From NCBI GenBank assembly GCA_021777755.1, contig JAJYDE010000018.1:1-64000 (forward strand): 64,000 nucleotides of DNA, written 5' to 3'. Position numbers and translations under genes: made by a program. The stretch is from Deltaproteobacteria bacterium (GTDB lineage: Bacteria > Desulfobacterota > Syntrophobacteria > Syntrophobacterales > Syntrophobacteraceae). Shown here piece by piece: positions 7,725 through 15,750 of the stretch (position 1 is its first letter; each line of letters starts with the position of its first letter). The notes beneath the pieces were generated by a model that saw only the letters and a list, made by a program, of their open reading frames with translations, searched no databases and was not told the origin of the DNA.

Positions 7725-8066
7725 TTGAAAAAGACGAACGGAGCAATGGTGATTTTCAGATTTGTATGTTTTGCGGCGCTCCTGGCGGGTATGGTTTTGC
7801 CGCATGCGGCGCTGGCGAATTCCACCGGGGGCGGACTGCCCTACGAGACTTGGTTGACCAAACTTCAAACGTCGATGACCGGACCGGTAGCGATGGGAGT
7901 GAGCCTAGCGGGAATCCTGGGAGCCGGCGGAGCGTTGATTTTCGCCCACCAGGAATTGGGAGCTTTTCTCAAGACGTTGGTTTTCGTGGTTCTCGTGGCA
8001 GGGCTTTTGGTCGGAGCGACCACCGTGCTGACATGGATGGGCGGAAGCGCATGCGCGATCGGATAA
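7725..8066 (+). CDS. trbC: TrbC, conjugative pilin
   Basis: A 113-residue VirB2/TrbC-type pilin precursor. A cleavable signal peptide with a long hydrophobic core ends near HAALANS (about residues 26-33). Two further hydrophobic helices follow, separated by a short polar loop around FAHQELG. In RP4 the pilin is trimmed and made circular by the TraF peptidase; a TraF gene is present at 19594. The start is TTG 7725 with AGGAG upstream, nine bases after trbB. Confidence 0.92.
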   Translation: MKKTNGAMVIFRFVCFAALLAGMVLPHAALANSTGGGLPYETWLTKLQTSMTGPVAMGVSLAGILGAGGALIFAHQELGAFLKTLVFVVLVAGLLVGATTVLTWMGGSACAIG

Positions 8067-8070
8067 GTCG

Positions 8071-8364
8071 ATGCTAAGCGGGCATGCGATGCACAGAAGC
8101 CTTAACCGGCCGAGTCTTTTCATGGGCGGGGATCGCGAAATGACGATGTTCTCCGGGCTCCTGGCGGCCGCACTGATATTCGCGATTCATGCCTGGAGCG
8201 CGGCGATAACGGGCGGGTTGCTGTGGTTTTCGGCCCTTTACGTCCTGCGGTTGATGGCCAAAGCGGACCCGCAAATGAGGCCCGTCTACCTGAGACACAG
8301 GCGGTATAAACGATATTACGCCGCGCGTTCGACGCCCTGGCGGGTGAACCGGAGGGGATACTGA
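8071..8364 (+). CDS. trbD: TrbD, VirB3-like inner-membrane protein
   Basis: A 97-residue protein with the TrbD signature RPSLFMGGDREMTMFSGLL followed by a membrane hairpin (about 28-65) and a basic C-terminus. TrbD/VirB3 partners the VirB4-type ATPase TrbE. A second in-frame ATG at 8089 (MHRSLNRPS) fits other TrbD proteins slightly better; neither start has a clear ribosome-binding site. Its stop overlaps the trbE start. Confidence 0.9.
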   Translation: MLSGHAMHRSLNRPSLFMGGDREMTMFSGLLAAALIFAIHAWSAAITGGLLWFSALYVLRLMAKADPQMRPVYLRHRRYKRYYAARSTPWRVNRRGY

Positions 8365-10922
8365 TGCAACATTGGGCGGCGATTGCGACCATCGGCGCTC
8401 CGATCGTCACGGGCGTGATCGGAGCGGTCCTGACGTGCTTTCTGTACGGGCGGCTTCGCGAATCGGGAGAACATGCGAGGCTCGCGCGCCACCGATCAAA
8501 AAGCGAGGGCTTCATGGATCTGGTCCAGTGGGGATCGCTCATCGATGATGGAATCGTCATCAACAAAAACGGCTCCCTCATGGCCGGTTGGCGATACGTT
8601 GGCAAAGACGACGCGAGTTCTCTCGACGCAGAAAGAGAGATGGTTTCGGCGCGCCTGAACGAGGCCCTGCGCCCGTTGGGCGCGGGTTGGGCGATTCATG
8701 TCGATGCCATGAGGAAACCCGCGCCCGGATATCCGGAGCCTGGCTTGAGCCGTTTCGGGGACGCGATTTCACGCGGCCTGGACGAGGAGAGAAGACGTTG
8801 GTTCAACCGCCGGGGAACGATGTACGACGGTTATTACACGATTTGCGTCACATGGCTTCCACCGCTTGCCGTCCAGGAGAAATTCGTCGGGTTGATGTTC
8901 GAGGACGAAGGCGGAAAGCCCGACGCCAGAGGACGAATGATGGAACTCCTCGAACATTTCAAAAAGGAGGTCGCGAACCTGGAAACGCGCCTGTCGCTGG
9001 CTGTGAAGCTGACGAGGTTGAGCAGCTTCGAGGAGTTGGACGACGAGGGAAAGCCAAGAAAGTATGACGATCTGTTGAGACATCTGCAACAGTGCCTGAC
9101 CGGCAGGGACCATCTGGTGACGGTTCCGCGATCCGCGATGTGGATCGATGCGCTGCTCGGGGGCGAGGAGATGTGGGGAGGAGTGATACCACGCATCGGA
9201 CGCAAATTCGTTATGTGCGTCGCAATCGACGGATTTCCGGGGGAATCGCACCCCGGAATTCTGTCGTTTCTTACACAGATGCCGGTCGAGTGCCGGTGGT
9301 CCACGCGATATATCGCCATGGACCCGTGGGAGGCGCTGGGCCATGTGGTGAAATACCGCAAAATATGGAAACAGAAGGTCCGGGGGTTCCTGGACGTGAT
9401 GCTCAACAACCAGGGAGGCTCCGTAAACAGAGACGCGGCGGAGATGGTCGATGACGCGGAGGAAGCGGAAGCCGAAGTGCAGAGCGGGCTTGTGTCGGCC
9501 GGATATTACACGAGCGTCGTTATTCTCATGGACGAGGACCGAAAGACGCTCGAAGAGGCGGCGAACCGGGTGGCCAAGGCAATAATGAGCCTTGGATATG
9601 GCGCGCGGATAGAATCGGTAAACTCCCTTGACGCCTTTTTCGGCAGTCTTCCCGGGCACACCTCCGAAAACGTGCGCCGTCCGGTGATGAACACCCTGAA
9701 CCTTGCGGACATGCTTCCCGTCTCGACGATTTGGACGGGTGAAAAGACCGCGCCTTGCCCGATGTATGGATCGGGCAGACCTCCGCTCATGCAATGCGCG
9801 ACTACGGGATCGAGCCCGTTCTTTCTCAATTTGCATGTCGGTGACGTGGGACACACGATCGTGTTCGGGCCGACCGGGCGGGGAAAATCGACATTGCTTG
9901 CCACACTGGCCGCGCAGCTCCTGCGATATGACGGCATGAAGATATTCGCTTTCGACAAGGGGCTCTCCATGTACCCCTTGTGCGAGGCTGTGGGAGGCCG
10001 TCATTACGCGGTGGGCTCGGACGAATCGAACCTCGCGTTTTGTCCGCTCCAGTATCTGGACAGCCGTGAGGACCGCGCATGGGCGCTGGGCTGGATCGAT
10101 CGGCTCCTGCGGCTGAACGACACTGCGGCCAAACCGGCGGTGCTCAATGAAATAGCCCGCGCATTGGAGAGCATGCGGGAGACGGGCGCCCAAACGCTCA
10201 CGAATTTCGTGGGCATGGTACAGGACGCGGATGTGCGCGAGGCACTCAAGGCCTACACCGTGGAAGGCAGCATGGGGCATCTTCTCGACGCGGAAGAGGA
10301 TGGGCTGTCGCTTGCCGATTTCAACGTCTTCGAGGTCGAAGAGCTCATGAACCTCGGAGAAAGATACAGCCTGCCGGTGCTCCTGTATTTGTTCCGGCGA
10401 ATCGAGAAGGCTCTCAAGGGCGATCCGGCGGTCATATTCCTCGACGAGGCCTGGCTGCTCCTCGGCCACGACGTGTTTCGAGAAAAAATCCGCGAATGGC
10501 TCAAAGTCATGCGAAAAGCCAATTGCGCCGTGGTGATGGCAACTCAAAGTCTAAGCGACGCGGCCAGATCGGGCATACTCGATGTCATAAACGAAAATAC
10601 CGCGACCAAGATCTTTCTCCCCAACGAACAGGCAAGAGATGAGGACGCGAGCGTCCTCTATTCGCGGATGGGGCTCAACCGTCGTGAGATCGACATTCTC
10701 GCGGCCGCGGTGCCGAAGCGCGACTACTACTACGTTTCTTCCATGGGCCGCAGGCTGTTCAACCTGGCCCTGGGTCCGCTGGCGCTGAGCTTCGTCGGGA
10801 CGACCGACAAGAAGAGCATTGACGCGATCAGAACCCTCAAGGGAAAATTCGGCGAGGATTGGGCTCGCCAATGGTTGTCGATGAGGAATGTGGACACGGG
10901 ACTTTTGGAGGTCGAGCCGTGA
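8364..10922 (+). CDS. trbE: TrbE, VirB4-type secretion ATPase
   Basis: An 852-residue ATPase, the usual TrbE length. The N-terminus has one membrane helix (about 8-28). The Walker A motif GPTGRGKST lies at residues 502-510 and the Walker B VIFLDEAWLLL near 690-700; AVVMATQS and ENTATKIFLPN are typical downstream motifs. It powers pilus assembly and substrate transport in the conjugation channel. It is coupled by overlap to trbD before and to a membrane protein gene after it. Confidence 0.96.
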   Translation: MQHWAAIATIGAPIVTGVIGAVLTCFLYGRLRESGEHARLARHRSKSEGFMDLVQWGSLIDDGIVINKNGSLMAGWRYVGKDDASSLDAEREMVSARLNEALRPLGAGWAIHVDAMRKPAPGYPEPGLSRFGDAISRGLDEERRRWFNRRGTMYDGYYTICVTWLPPLAVQEKFVGLMFEDEGGKPDARGRMMELLEHFKKEVANLETRLSLAVKLTRLSSFEELDDEGKPRKYDDLLRHLQQCLTGRDHLVTVPRSAMWIDALLGGEEMWGGVIPRIGRKFVMCVAIDGFPGESHPGILSFLTQMPVECRWSTRYIAMDPWEALGHVVKYRKIWKQKVRGFLDVMLNNQGGSVNRDAAEMVDDAEEAEAEVQSGLVSAGYYTSVVILMDEDRKTLEEAANRVAKAIMSLGYGARIESVNSLDAFFGSLPGHTSENVRRPVMNTLNLADMLPVSTIWTGEKTAPCPMYGSGRPPLMQCATTGSSPFFLNLHVGDVGHTIVFGPTGRGKSTLLATLAAQLLRYDGMKIFAFDKGLSMYPLCEAVGGRHYAVGSDESNLAFCPLQYLDSREDRAWALGWIDRLLRLNDTAAKPAVLNEIARALESMRETGAQTLTNFVGMVQDADVREALKAYTVEGSMGHLLDAEEDGLSLADFNVFEVEELMNLGERYSLPVLLYLFRRIEKALKGDPAVIFLDEAWLLLGHDVFREKIREWLKVMRKANCAVVMATQSLSDAARSGILDVINENTATKIFLPNEQARDEDASVLYSRMGLNRREIDILAAAVPKRDYYYVSSMGRRLFNLALGPLALSFVGTTDKKSIDAIRTLKGKFGEDWARQWLSMRNVDTGLLEVEP

Positions 10923-11422
10923 AATGGCGCAATCACATGCTTATGTCCGGGTCCATCGCGGTGCTTTGCGGCTTTTCGCCGCTCGCGGTCGCGTATTGCG
11001 CGGGAGCGTCCGCCCTGCCCGACCAACTAGAAACGATCGGACCGATCAGGATCATCCCTCACAGAACGATCACGCACGAACTCGGGCTTTGGTTGGCGGG
11101 CATCGCCCTGGGAGCGTGGTTTCCGTTTTTGGAGCATTTGCCGCCCTTGCTGGCCGCAACTCTTTCCGGCATGGGGTTTCGCAGTTGGATGCTTTTTCTG
11201 CCCGGCGTGCTGCATCTTGCCGGAGACGCACTGACGCCGGGCGGAGTCCGCGTGTTCGGACGCAAGCTCGCCTTGGGACTTTTCCGGACGGGTGAACCCG
11301 TGGAATACGTGGTGGCGTTTGTATTTGCGGTTGCTGCCGGCATCGACATCTATTTCATCGTTCCGGATGTGCTCGACAGGGTGTCGATGATCAAGGCGAA
11401 ATTTTTCGGTTCATTCCAATAA
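10919..11422 (+). CDS. YdjM/DUF457-like membrane-bound metal-dependent hydrolase
   Basis: A 167-residue multi-helix membrane protein beginning at GTG 10919, which overlaps the trbE stop (GTGA). PHRTITHELGLWLAG (about residues 42-56) and HLAGDALTPGGV (about 98-109) match the HR-x-x-TH and H-x-x-GD-x-x-T metal-ligand pattern of the YdjM family. Its substrate is unknown. The position between trbE and trbF is not part of the RP4 order. It may act on lipid or envelope at the transfer channel, but that is guesswork. Confidence 0.7.
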   Translation: MKWRNHMLMSGSIAVLCGFSPLAVAYCAGASALPDQLETIGPIRIIPHRTITHELGLWLAGIALGAWFPFLEHLPPLLAATLSGMGFRSWMLFLPGVLHLAGDALTPGGVRVFGRKLALGLFRTGEPVEYVVAFVFAVAAGIDIYFIVPDVLDRVSMIKAKFFGSFQ

Positions 11423-11434
11423 GGAGGAGTCGCG

Positions 11435-11581
11435 ATCCTCGAACGCGGCAGTGATGAATTGGCGCAGAGGCTGTTGGAAGCGGACCATTTTAAAAAATTG
11501 AAAAAGAGCAATTCCAGGATGAAAGAACCGGAGCGTGACAAATTCCGCTCCCGGCTTTTCGGGAGGATTTTCAGGCGATGA
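11435..11581 (+). CDS. possible small basic protein with a non-standard start codon
   Basis: A frame of 48 codons fills the gap between the hydrolase gene and trbF and ends in an ATGA overlap with trbF. A perfect ribosome-binding site (AAGGAGG at 11421) lies eight bases before an ATC codon at 11435. The first standard start in frame is TTG 11459, which has no such site. The peptide is basic, with DHFKKLKKSNSRMKEPERDK and FGRIFRR at its end. Either ATC is used, as ATT is in infC, or the site belongs to a decayed start codon. Confidence 0.4.
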   Translation: MLERGSDELAQRLLEADHFKKLKKSNSRMKEPERDKFRSRLFGRIFRR

Positions 11582-12375
11582 ATTTCCCTTTTCACAAAAA
11601 GAAAAAGATGCGGATCGGCGGTGATTCCGCTGCGCTGGAGGCGTTGGAAACCCCGCAAATCGAACTCGATTCGAACGGCGACGATGCGGAGACCAAACCC
11701 TCAAGGACCGAAAACCCCTATTTGAGCAACCGGCGTGCTTGGGACGATCGAACGTCCGGGGTGGTCCAATCGCGCCAAACCTGGCAGTTGATAGGGCTGA
11801 TCAGCCTGTTCATGGCCGCCGCCGCAGTCGGGGGCATCATATACATAGGGTCCATGAGCAAGTACGTGCCCTACGTGGTCGAAGTGAACAAACTGGGCGA
11901 GGCCGTAGCGGCGGGTCCCGCCGATGCGGCGGCGCCGGTAGACGAGCGCGTCGTGCAGGCGTATGTCGCGGAATTCATAAGCGATGCGAGGATGGTCACG
12001 CCGGACATAACATTGCAGCGGCAGGCCGTGTTGCGGGTATACGCCATGTTGCGCACGCGGGACGCGGCCTACCAGCAAATGAACGCATGGCTGCAAAACG
12101 GCGACGGCAAAGGAACGCCGTTCAAGAGGGCGGCCAAGGAGATGGTTGCCGTGGCGGTTCAGAACGTTCTCAAAATGAGCCCGTCGAGTTGGCAGGTGGA
12201 TTGGACCGAAACCACCAGCGACCGGACCGGCGCGGTCGGGGCCAAAGCGCATATGCGCGCACTGGTGACAGTGTACGTGGCGCCTCCGGTGGCCGGAGAA
12301 TCGGCGGACGAAGTGAGAAAGAATCCCCTGGGTGTGTACGTCAAAACGTTCAGTTGGCAGCGTCAGGCGAATTGA
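11578..12375 (+). CDS. trbF: TrbF, VirB8-like channel protein
   Basis: A 265-residue bitopic inner-membrane protein. A cytoplasmic N-terminus with ENPYLSNRRAWDDR is followed by one membrane helix (about 65-85) and YVPYVVEVNKLGEA, the hallmark of VirB8/TrbF proteins, then the periplasmic domain with VRVYAMLRTRDAAY-like text and a closing NPLGVYVKTFSWQRQ. It is a scaffold of the secretion channel. The start overlaps the preceding small frame, and trbG follows 14 bases on. Confidence 0.94.
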   Translation: MNFPFHKKKKMRIGGDSAALEALETPQIELDSNGDDAETKPSRTENPYLSNRRAWDDRTSGVVQSRQTWQLIGLISLFMAAAAVGGIIYIGSMSKYVPYVVEVNKLGEAVAAGPADAAAPVDERVVQAYVAEFISDARMVTPDITLQRQAVLRVYAMLRTRDAAYQQMNAWLQNGDGKGTPFKRAAKEMVAVAVQNVLKMSPSSWQVDWTETTSDRTGAVGAKAHMRALVTVYVAPPVAGESADEVRKNPLGVYVKTFSWQRQAN

Positions 12376-12389
12376 GCGTGGAGCGCGCG

Positions 12390-13277
12390 ATGAAAAAAAT
12401 CGGTTCGATGTTGCTGATCGCGATGATGGTTCTTTCGGGAACGGCCTTCGGTAGCGATAAAAAGGCCAAGAAGCATCCCGAAAGTTGCGAAAACGAATTT
12501 CCGGGCAGGGACCACCGTCTCACCAAAGGCCAGGCGGCGGCTTTGCGCGCGGGAAGAAGATGGCGGCGCAATGTTCTGCCTCCCGTTGCCGCCCCCGCGG
12601 GGGCGGTCCGGTTCAGTTACGGGCTGGCTCCGGTGGACCTCGTTTGCGAACCGCTACAGATAACGGACGTCCAACTGGAAGCCGGAGAAAAAATCCAGAA
12701 CGTCAACGTCGGCGACCCTCGCTGGGACATAGAACCGGCCATGACGGGCGAAGGCGAGTCGGCTACACCGCATTTGATCATAAAGCCGCTGGACGTGGGG
12801 TTGGAAACGAGCCTCGTCATCACGACGAGCAGGCGAACCTATCATCTGCGCCTGCGCTCGGATCGCAAGGGATTCATGAGCTTTGTTACCTTCTTCTATC
12901 CGGAGGAGGAGGAAGCGAAGTGGAAGGCGATAGAGAAAAAGAACGAAGAACAAAAACAGAAGCTTCCGATACCCAAGGAGTACCTCGGAGATCTCGATTT
13001 CGGCTACGAGGTCAAGGGGAAAAGCCGCTGGAAACCTTTGCGGGTCTATAACGACGGCAAGAAAACGATAATCCAGATGCCAACCGTAATGAACGAAACA
13101 GAGGCACCGGCGCTTCTTATTTTGCGAGGCGGAAAGGAAACGCTTGCGAATTACCGTATACAGCAGGACCGCTACATAGTTGACACAGTATTCGACAAAG
13201 CGGTGCTGGTCGCCGGAACCGGGTGGCATCAGGAAAAAATCACAATTATACGCACCGATGCGGGGACGAGGCGATGA
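12390..13277 (+). CDS. trbG: TrbG, VirB9-like channel protein
   Basis: A 295-residue periplasmic protein with a signal peptide (about residues 1-20, cleavage near GTAFGS). Features of VirB9/TrbG are the N-terminal FSYGLAPVDLVCEPLQITDVQLEAGEKI region, the HLIIKP and YHLRLRSD strands, and a C-terminal FDKAVLVAGTGWHQEKITI part that contacts VirB7/VirB10 in relatives. Start ATG 12390 has GGAG upstream; GTG 12378 is an alternative. The stop overlaps trbI. No trbH lipoprotein gene follows, unlike RP4. Confidence 0.93.
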   Translation: MKKIGSMLLIAMMVLSGTAFGSDKKAKKHPESCENEFPGRDHRLTKGQAAALRAGRRWRRNVLPPVAAPAGAVRFSYGLAPVDLVCEPLQITDVQLEAGEKIQNVNVGDPRWDIEPAMTGEGESATPHLIIKPLDVGLETSLVITTSRRTYHLRLRSDRKGFMSFVTFFYPEEEEAKWKAIEKKNEEQKQKLPIPKEYLGDLDFGYEVKGKSRWKPLRVYNDGKKTIIQMPTVMNETEAPALLILRGGKETLANYRIQQDRYIVDTVFDKAVLVAGTGWHQEKITIIRTDAGTRR

Positions 13278-14575
13278 GGAAAACGGGCATGTCGCCGGAC
13301 GACTCGCCGGTAGACTGGGGGCGCGGTGGAATTCGACGCCTGAATAACGTTCCCGTCTGGCTGATATTTGGCGTAATCGTTATCGTTTTCGCCGTGGCCT
13401 TCTTCGCGGCGGAAAATCTGAAGCCGAAACCGAAAGGCAAGGCCGCGCAAAGCTCGGCGACCGAGGCGAACGGGAAGGAGAGGCTCAAGAGCATGTCCGC
13501 TCCCACCGGGCGGCTCACGCCTCCGGCTCCGACACCGGCGCAGCCTTCGGCGCCGGCGACGGTGAATCATCAGGTTGCAAGCGGTGGAACCGGATCGTAT
13601 CAGCCCGCAACGCCGCCTCCCCCATCCAAGGAGCAATTGCAAGAGGAAGCGCGCGAAAAAGCCCGGCGGGCGGAGTTCGCGGAGGCAGTCCACGCGAAAA
13701 CGGCCGTCTCCCTCTCCGGGGTCGGAAGCGGAGCGCCGGCGTCATCCCCGCTTGCCGCGAACCTTGCAATACCTCAAGCGTCCGGAGGATCGGAGGTCGA
13801 TCGGACTCTTGCCCAACTGCGAAAACGCATCGACGGGTTGCAACAAGGATCGTCCAAACCGGACCTCGCGGCCAGTCTCAAGACGTTCGATGCGGCTCCG
13901 AGCAAAGACAGGTGGAAACTCGCGTCCAAGGTACAGACGCCCGGCCCGTACGAATTGCGAGCAGGATCGGTGATACCGGCCATTATGGTATCGGGCATCA
14001 ATTCGGATCTTCCCGGGGAAATCCTGGCCCAGGTGAGCCAGGATGTGTACGACACGGCGACTGGCCGATATCTGCTGATTCCGCAGGGCTCTCGCCTGGT
14101 GGGATCTTATTCGGCCAATATCGGATACGGGCAGGAACGGATATTCGTGGTGTGGGAGCGCATCGTCTTTCCCGACGGCCGCGCCCTGGACATAGGCGCA
14201 ATGCCCGCTTCGGATGGAGCGGGCTACGGAGGGATGCACGATATGGTCAACAACCACTACCTGCGCACCTTCGGGTCCGCGCTCCTCATGTCCGTGGTGG
14301 TCGCGGCGATGGAATACAGCCAGGGGCCGAGCAATTTTACAGGAGGGGCAAGTTTGAATCAGCAGCAGGCTCAGAGCGCGGGAAGCTATCTCAGCCAGGC
14401 CCTCGGCCAGGAGATGGGACAAGCCATGTCGCAAATGATGGAAAAGAACCTGAATGTCAGCCCCACGCTCGAAATCAGGCCCGGATACCGCCTGAACGTC
14501 ATGGCGGTAAAGGACCTGAATTTCGGATCGCCGTACAGGTCTTTCGATTATGACGTCGCCGGAGGGCGGAGATGA
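13274..14575 (+). CDS. trbI: TrbI, VirB10-like channel protein
   Basis: A 433-residue protein that spans the envelope. One N-terminal membrane helix (about 25-45, VWLIFGVIVIVFAVAFF) is followed by a Pro/Ala-rich linker and the VirB10 C-terminal domain with AGSVIPAIMVSGINSDLPGE, IPQGSRLVGSY, VWERIVFPDGRAL and RPGYRLNVMAVKDL. It forms the outer-membrane core with TrbG. The start overlaps the trbG stop. The next gene on the left arm of the inverted repeat lies on the other strand. Confidence 0.95.
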   Translation: MRKTGMSPDDSPVDWGRGGIRRLNNVPVWLIFGVIVIVFAVAFFAAENLKPKPKGKAAQSSATEANGKERLKSMSAPTGRLTPPAPTPAQPSAPATVNHQVASGGTGSYQPATPPPPSKEQLQEEAREKARRAEFAEAVHAKTAVSLSGVGSGAPASSPLAANLAIPQASGGSEVDRTLAQLRKRIDGLQQGSSKPDLAASLKTFDAAPSKDRWKLASKVQTPGPYELRAGSVIPAIMVSGINSDLPGEILAQVSQDVYDTATGRYLLIPQGSRLVGSYSANIGYGQERIFVVWERIVFPDGRALDIGAMPASDGAGYGGMHDMVNNHYLRTFGSALLMSVVVAAMEYSQGPSNFTGGASLNQQQAQSAGSYLSQALGQEMGQAMSQMMEKNLNVSPTLEIRPGYRLNVMAVKDLNFGSPYRSFDYDVAGGRR

Positions 14576-14584
14576 AAATGGAGA

Positions 14585-14634
14585 TCAATCCCTGTAACCG
14601 CTCTCACCCAAAAGTGACGGGTCGGTTTTTTCCA
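14585..14634. repeat. 50-bp inverted repeat, left arm
   Basis: Matches the reverse complement of 15700-15749 at 48 of 50 positions. It encodes the last 16 residues of the minus-strand lipoprotein gene and its stop. The right arm encodes the same peptide at the end of TrbJ. The repeats bracket a 1.07-kb unit (trbK-like gene and trbJ, convergent outward). Confidence 0.95.
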
Positions 14635-14854
14635 ACCGGGCAGCGTTCAAATCCGCCTGGTGTTCGCGCCACGCCTTGTTCAACTCTTGTTGGTGCAGCG
14701 ATGCGGGATGCGGATACGGTAGGGACTTTCCGTTCAGCGCCCTGGCGTCTTCCTTCGCTTGTTGTTCCTTTCCGTGTCCGCATCCGGTGCATATGGATAC
14801 CGCGAATAAAGAGACAGCGAACAACGCGAACAACACCAATTTTTTCATGTTCAT
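14585..14854 (-). CDS. TrbK-like lipoprotein (candidate entry-exclusion protein)
   Basis: An 89-residue protein on the strand opposite to all other trb genes. The N-terminus is a signal peptide, MNMKKLVLFALFAVSLFAVS, then CTGCG with a probable lipid-attachment Cys near residue 25, although the -3 position is not a typical lipobox residue. The mature part is short and charged. RP4 has its entry-exclusion lipoprotein TrbK between trbJ and trbL, and this gene would fall exactly there if the segment between the 50-bp repeats were inverted. Its last 15 residues (KTDPSLLGESGYRD and neighbours) are shared with TrbJ. AGGAG lies six bases before the ATG at 14854. Confidence 0.65.
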   Translation of the reverse strand: MNMKKLVLFALFAVSLFAVSICTGCGHGKEQQAKEDARALNGKSLPYPHPASLHQQELNKAWREHQADLNAARLEKTDPSLLGESGYRD

Positions 14855-14981
14855 ATCCTGCTCCTGTGGATGGTGGTCGATTACGACGCATGCATCAATC
14901 GAGGTACGGATCGTACTCCAAGGTGTTTTTGCGTGTCAACAACCAAACAAATCCGAATCGCGAAGGCAAAGGAGAGAGCGA

Positions 14982-15749
14982 ATGAAACGAATATTTGTTA
15001 TTTCGGCGTGTGTCTGCGTCTGCCTTTGCGGCAGTCTCCCCGTGCGGGCGCAGTGGGCTACGGAGCACACTCAAATCCTCAATCACATCGAACTCGTAAC
15101 GCAATACGCCAGGCAGTTGCAACAGTACGCCGCCCAGTTGCGACAACTCGAAACGCAAATCCAGCAGTATGAGAACATGGTTACCAATACCATGGCTCCC
15201 TACACCTATGTATGGGACCAGGTCCGGCAGACGATGGCCCGGGTGATGGGTGTCTATCAGCAAATCCAGCAGTTCGAAAACATGAACGGGGGAAGTCTGG
15301 AAGGGTATCTGTCGAAGTTCGCCGATGCGACCACCTACGCAAACAATCCGTGCTTCGGACCTGGCGGATGTACGCAGGCGCAGCTCGACGCCCTGGCGAA
15401 GTCGCGCAATCTCGGGTCGAGCTCGCAATTACTCGCCAACAATGCGCTGTTCCAGTCGATCAAACAGGCCCAGACGCAGATTCAGCAGGATGCTGCGACG
15501 GTCAAGCTGGATCAGCAGCAGGCTCAGAGCGCCACGGGCCGCATGCAGGCGATTCAGGCCGGAAATCAATTGGCCGGCGAGCAGGCCATGCAGCTGCTCC
15601 AAATACGGGCGCTACTGGTCGCCCAGGCGCAGGCCCAGGGGGCCAAGCTGCAAAACGATGCCAACACCGAGGCGCAGAAGGATGCGGGAGATGCGCAACT
15701 GGAAAGAACCGACCCGTCACTTTTGGGTGAGAGCGGTTACAGGGACTGA
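14982..15749 (+). CDS. trbJ: TrbJ, VirB5-like pilus-associated protein
   Basis: A 255-residue exported protein. The signal peptide ends near LPVRAQ (residues 1-24). The mature protein is a long helical, Gln-rich coiled coil (QYARQLQQYAAQLRQLETQI, then TMARVMGVYQQIQ) with the TrbJ-like NPCFGPGGCTQAQ loop near residues 122-134. VirB5/TrbJ proteins sit at the pilus tip or base. AAGGAGAG precedes the ATG. The C-terminal ERTDPSLLGESGYRD lies inside the right arm of the 50-bp inverted repeat and is also found at the end of the divergent lipoprotein. Confidence 0.9.
   Translation: MKRIFVISACVCVCLCGSLPVRAQWATEHTQILNHIELVTQYARQLQQYAAQLRQLETQIQQYENMVTNTMAPYTYVWDQVRQTMARVMGVYQQIQQFENMNGGSLEGYLSKFADATTYANNPCFGPGGCTQAQLDALAKSRNLGSSSQLLANNALFQSIKQAQTQIQQDAATVKLDQQQAQSATGRMQAIQAGNQLAGEQAMQLLQIRALLVAQAQAQGAKLQNDANTEAQKDAGDAQLERTDPSLLGESGYRD
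15700..15749. repeat. 50-bp inverted repeat, right arm
   Basis: Forms the C-terminal coding end of trbJ and pairs with 14585-14634 (48 of 50). Only positions 7 and 47 differ. It ends with the trbJ stop codon, one base before the trbL start. Confidence 0.95.
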
Positions 15750-15750
15750 C

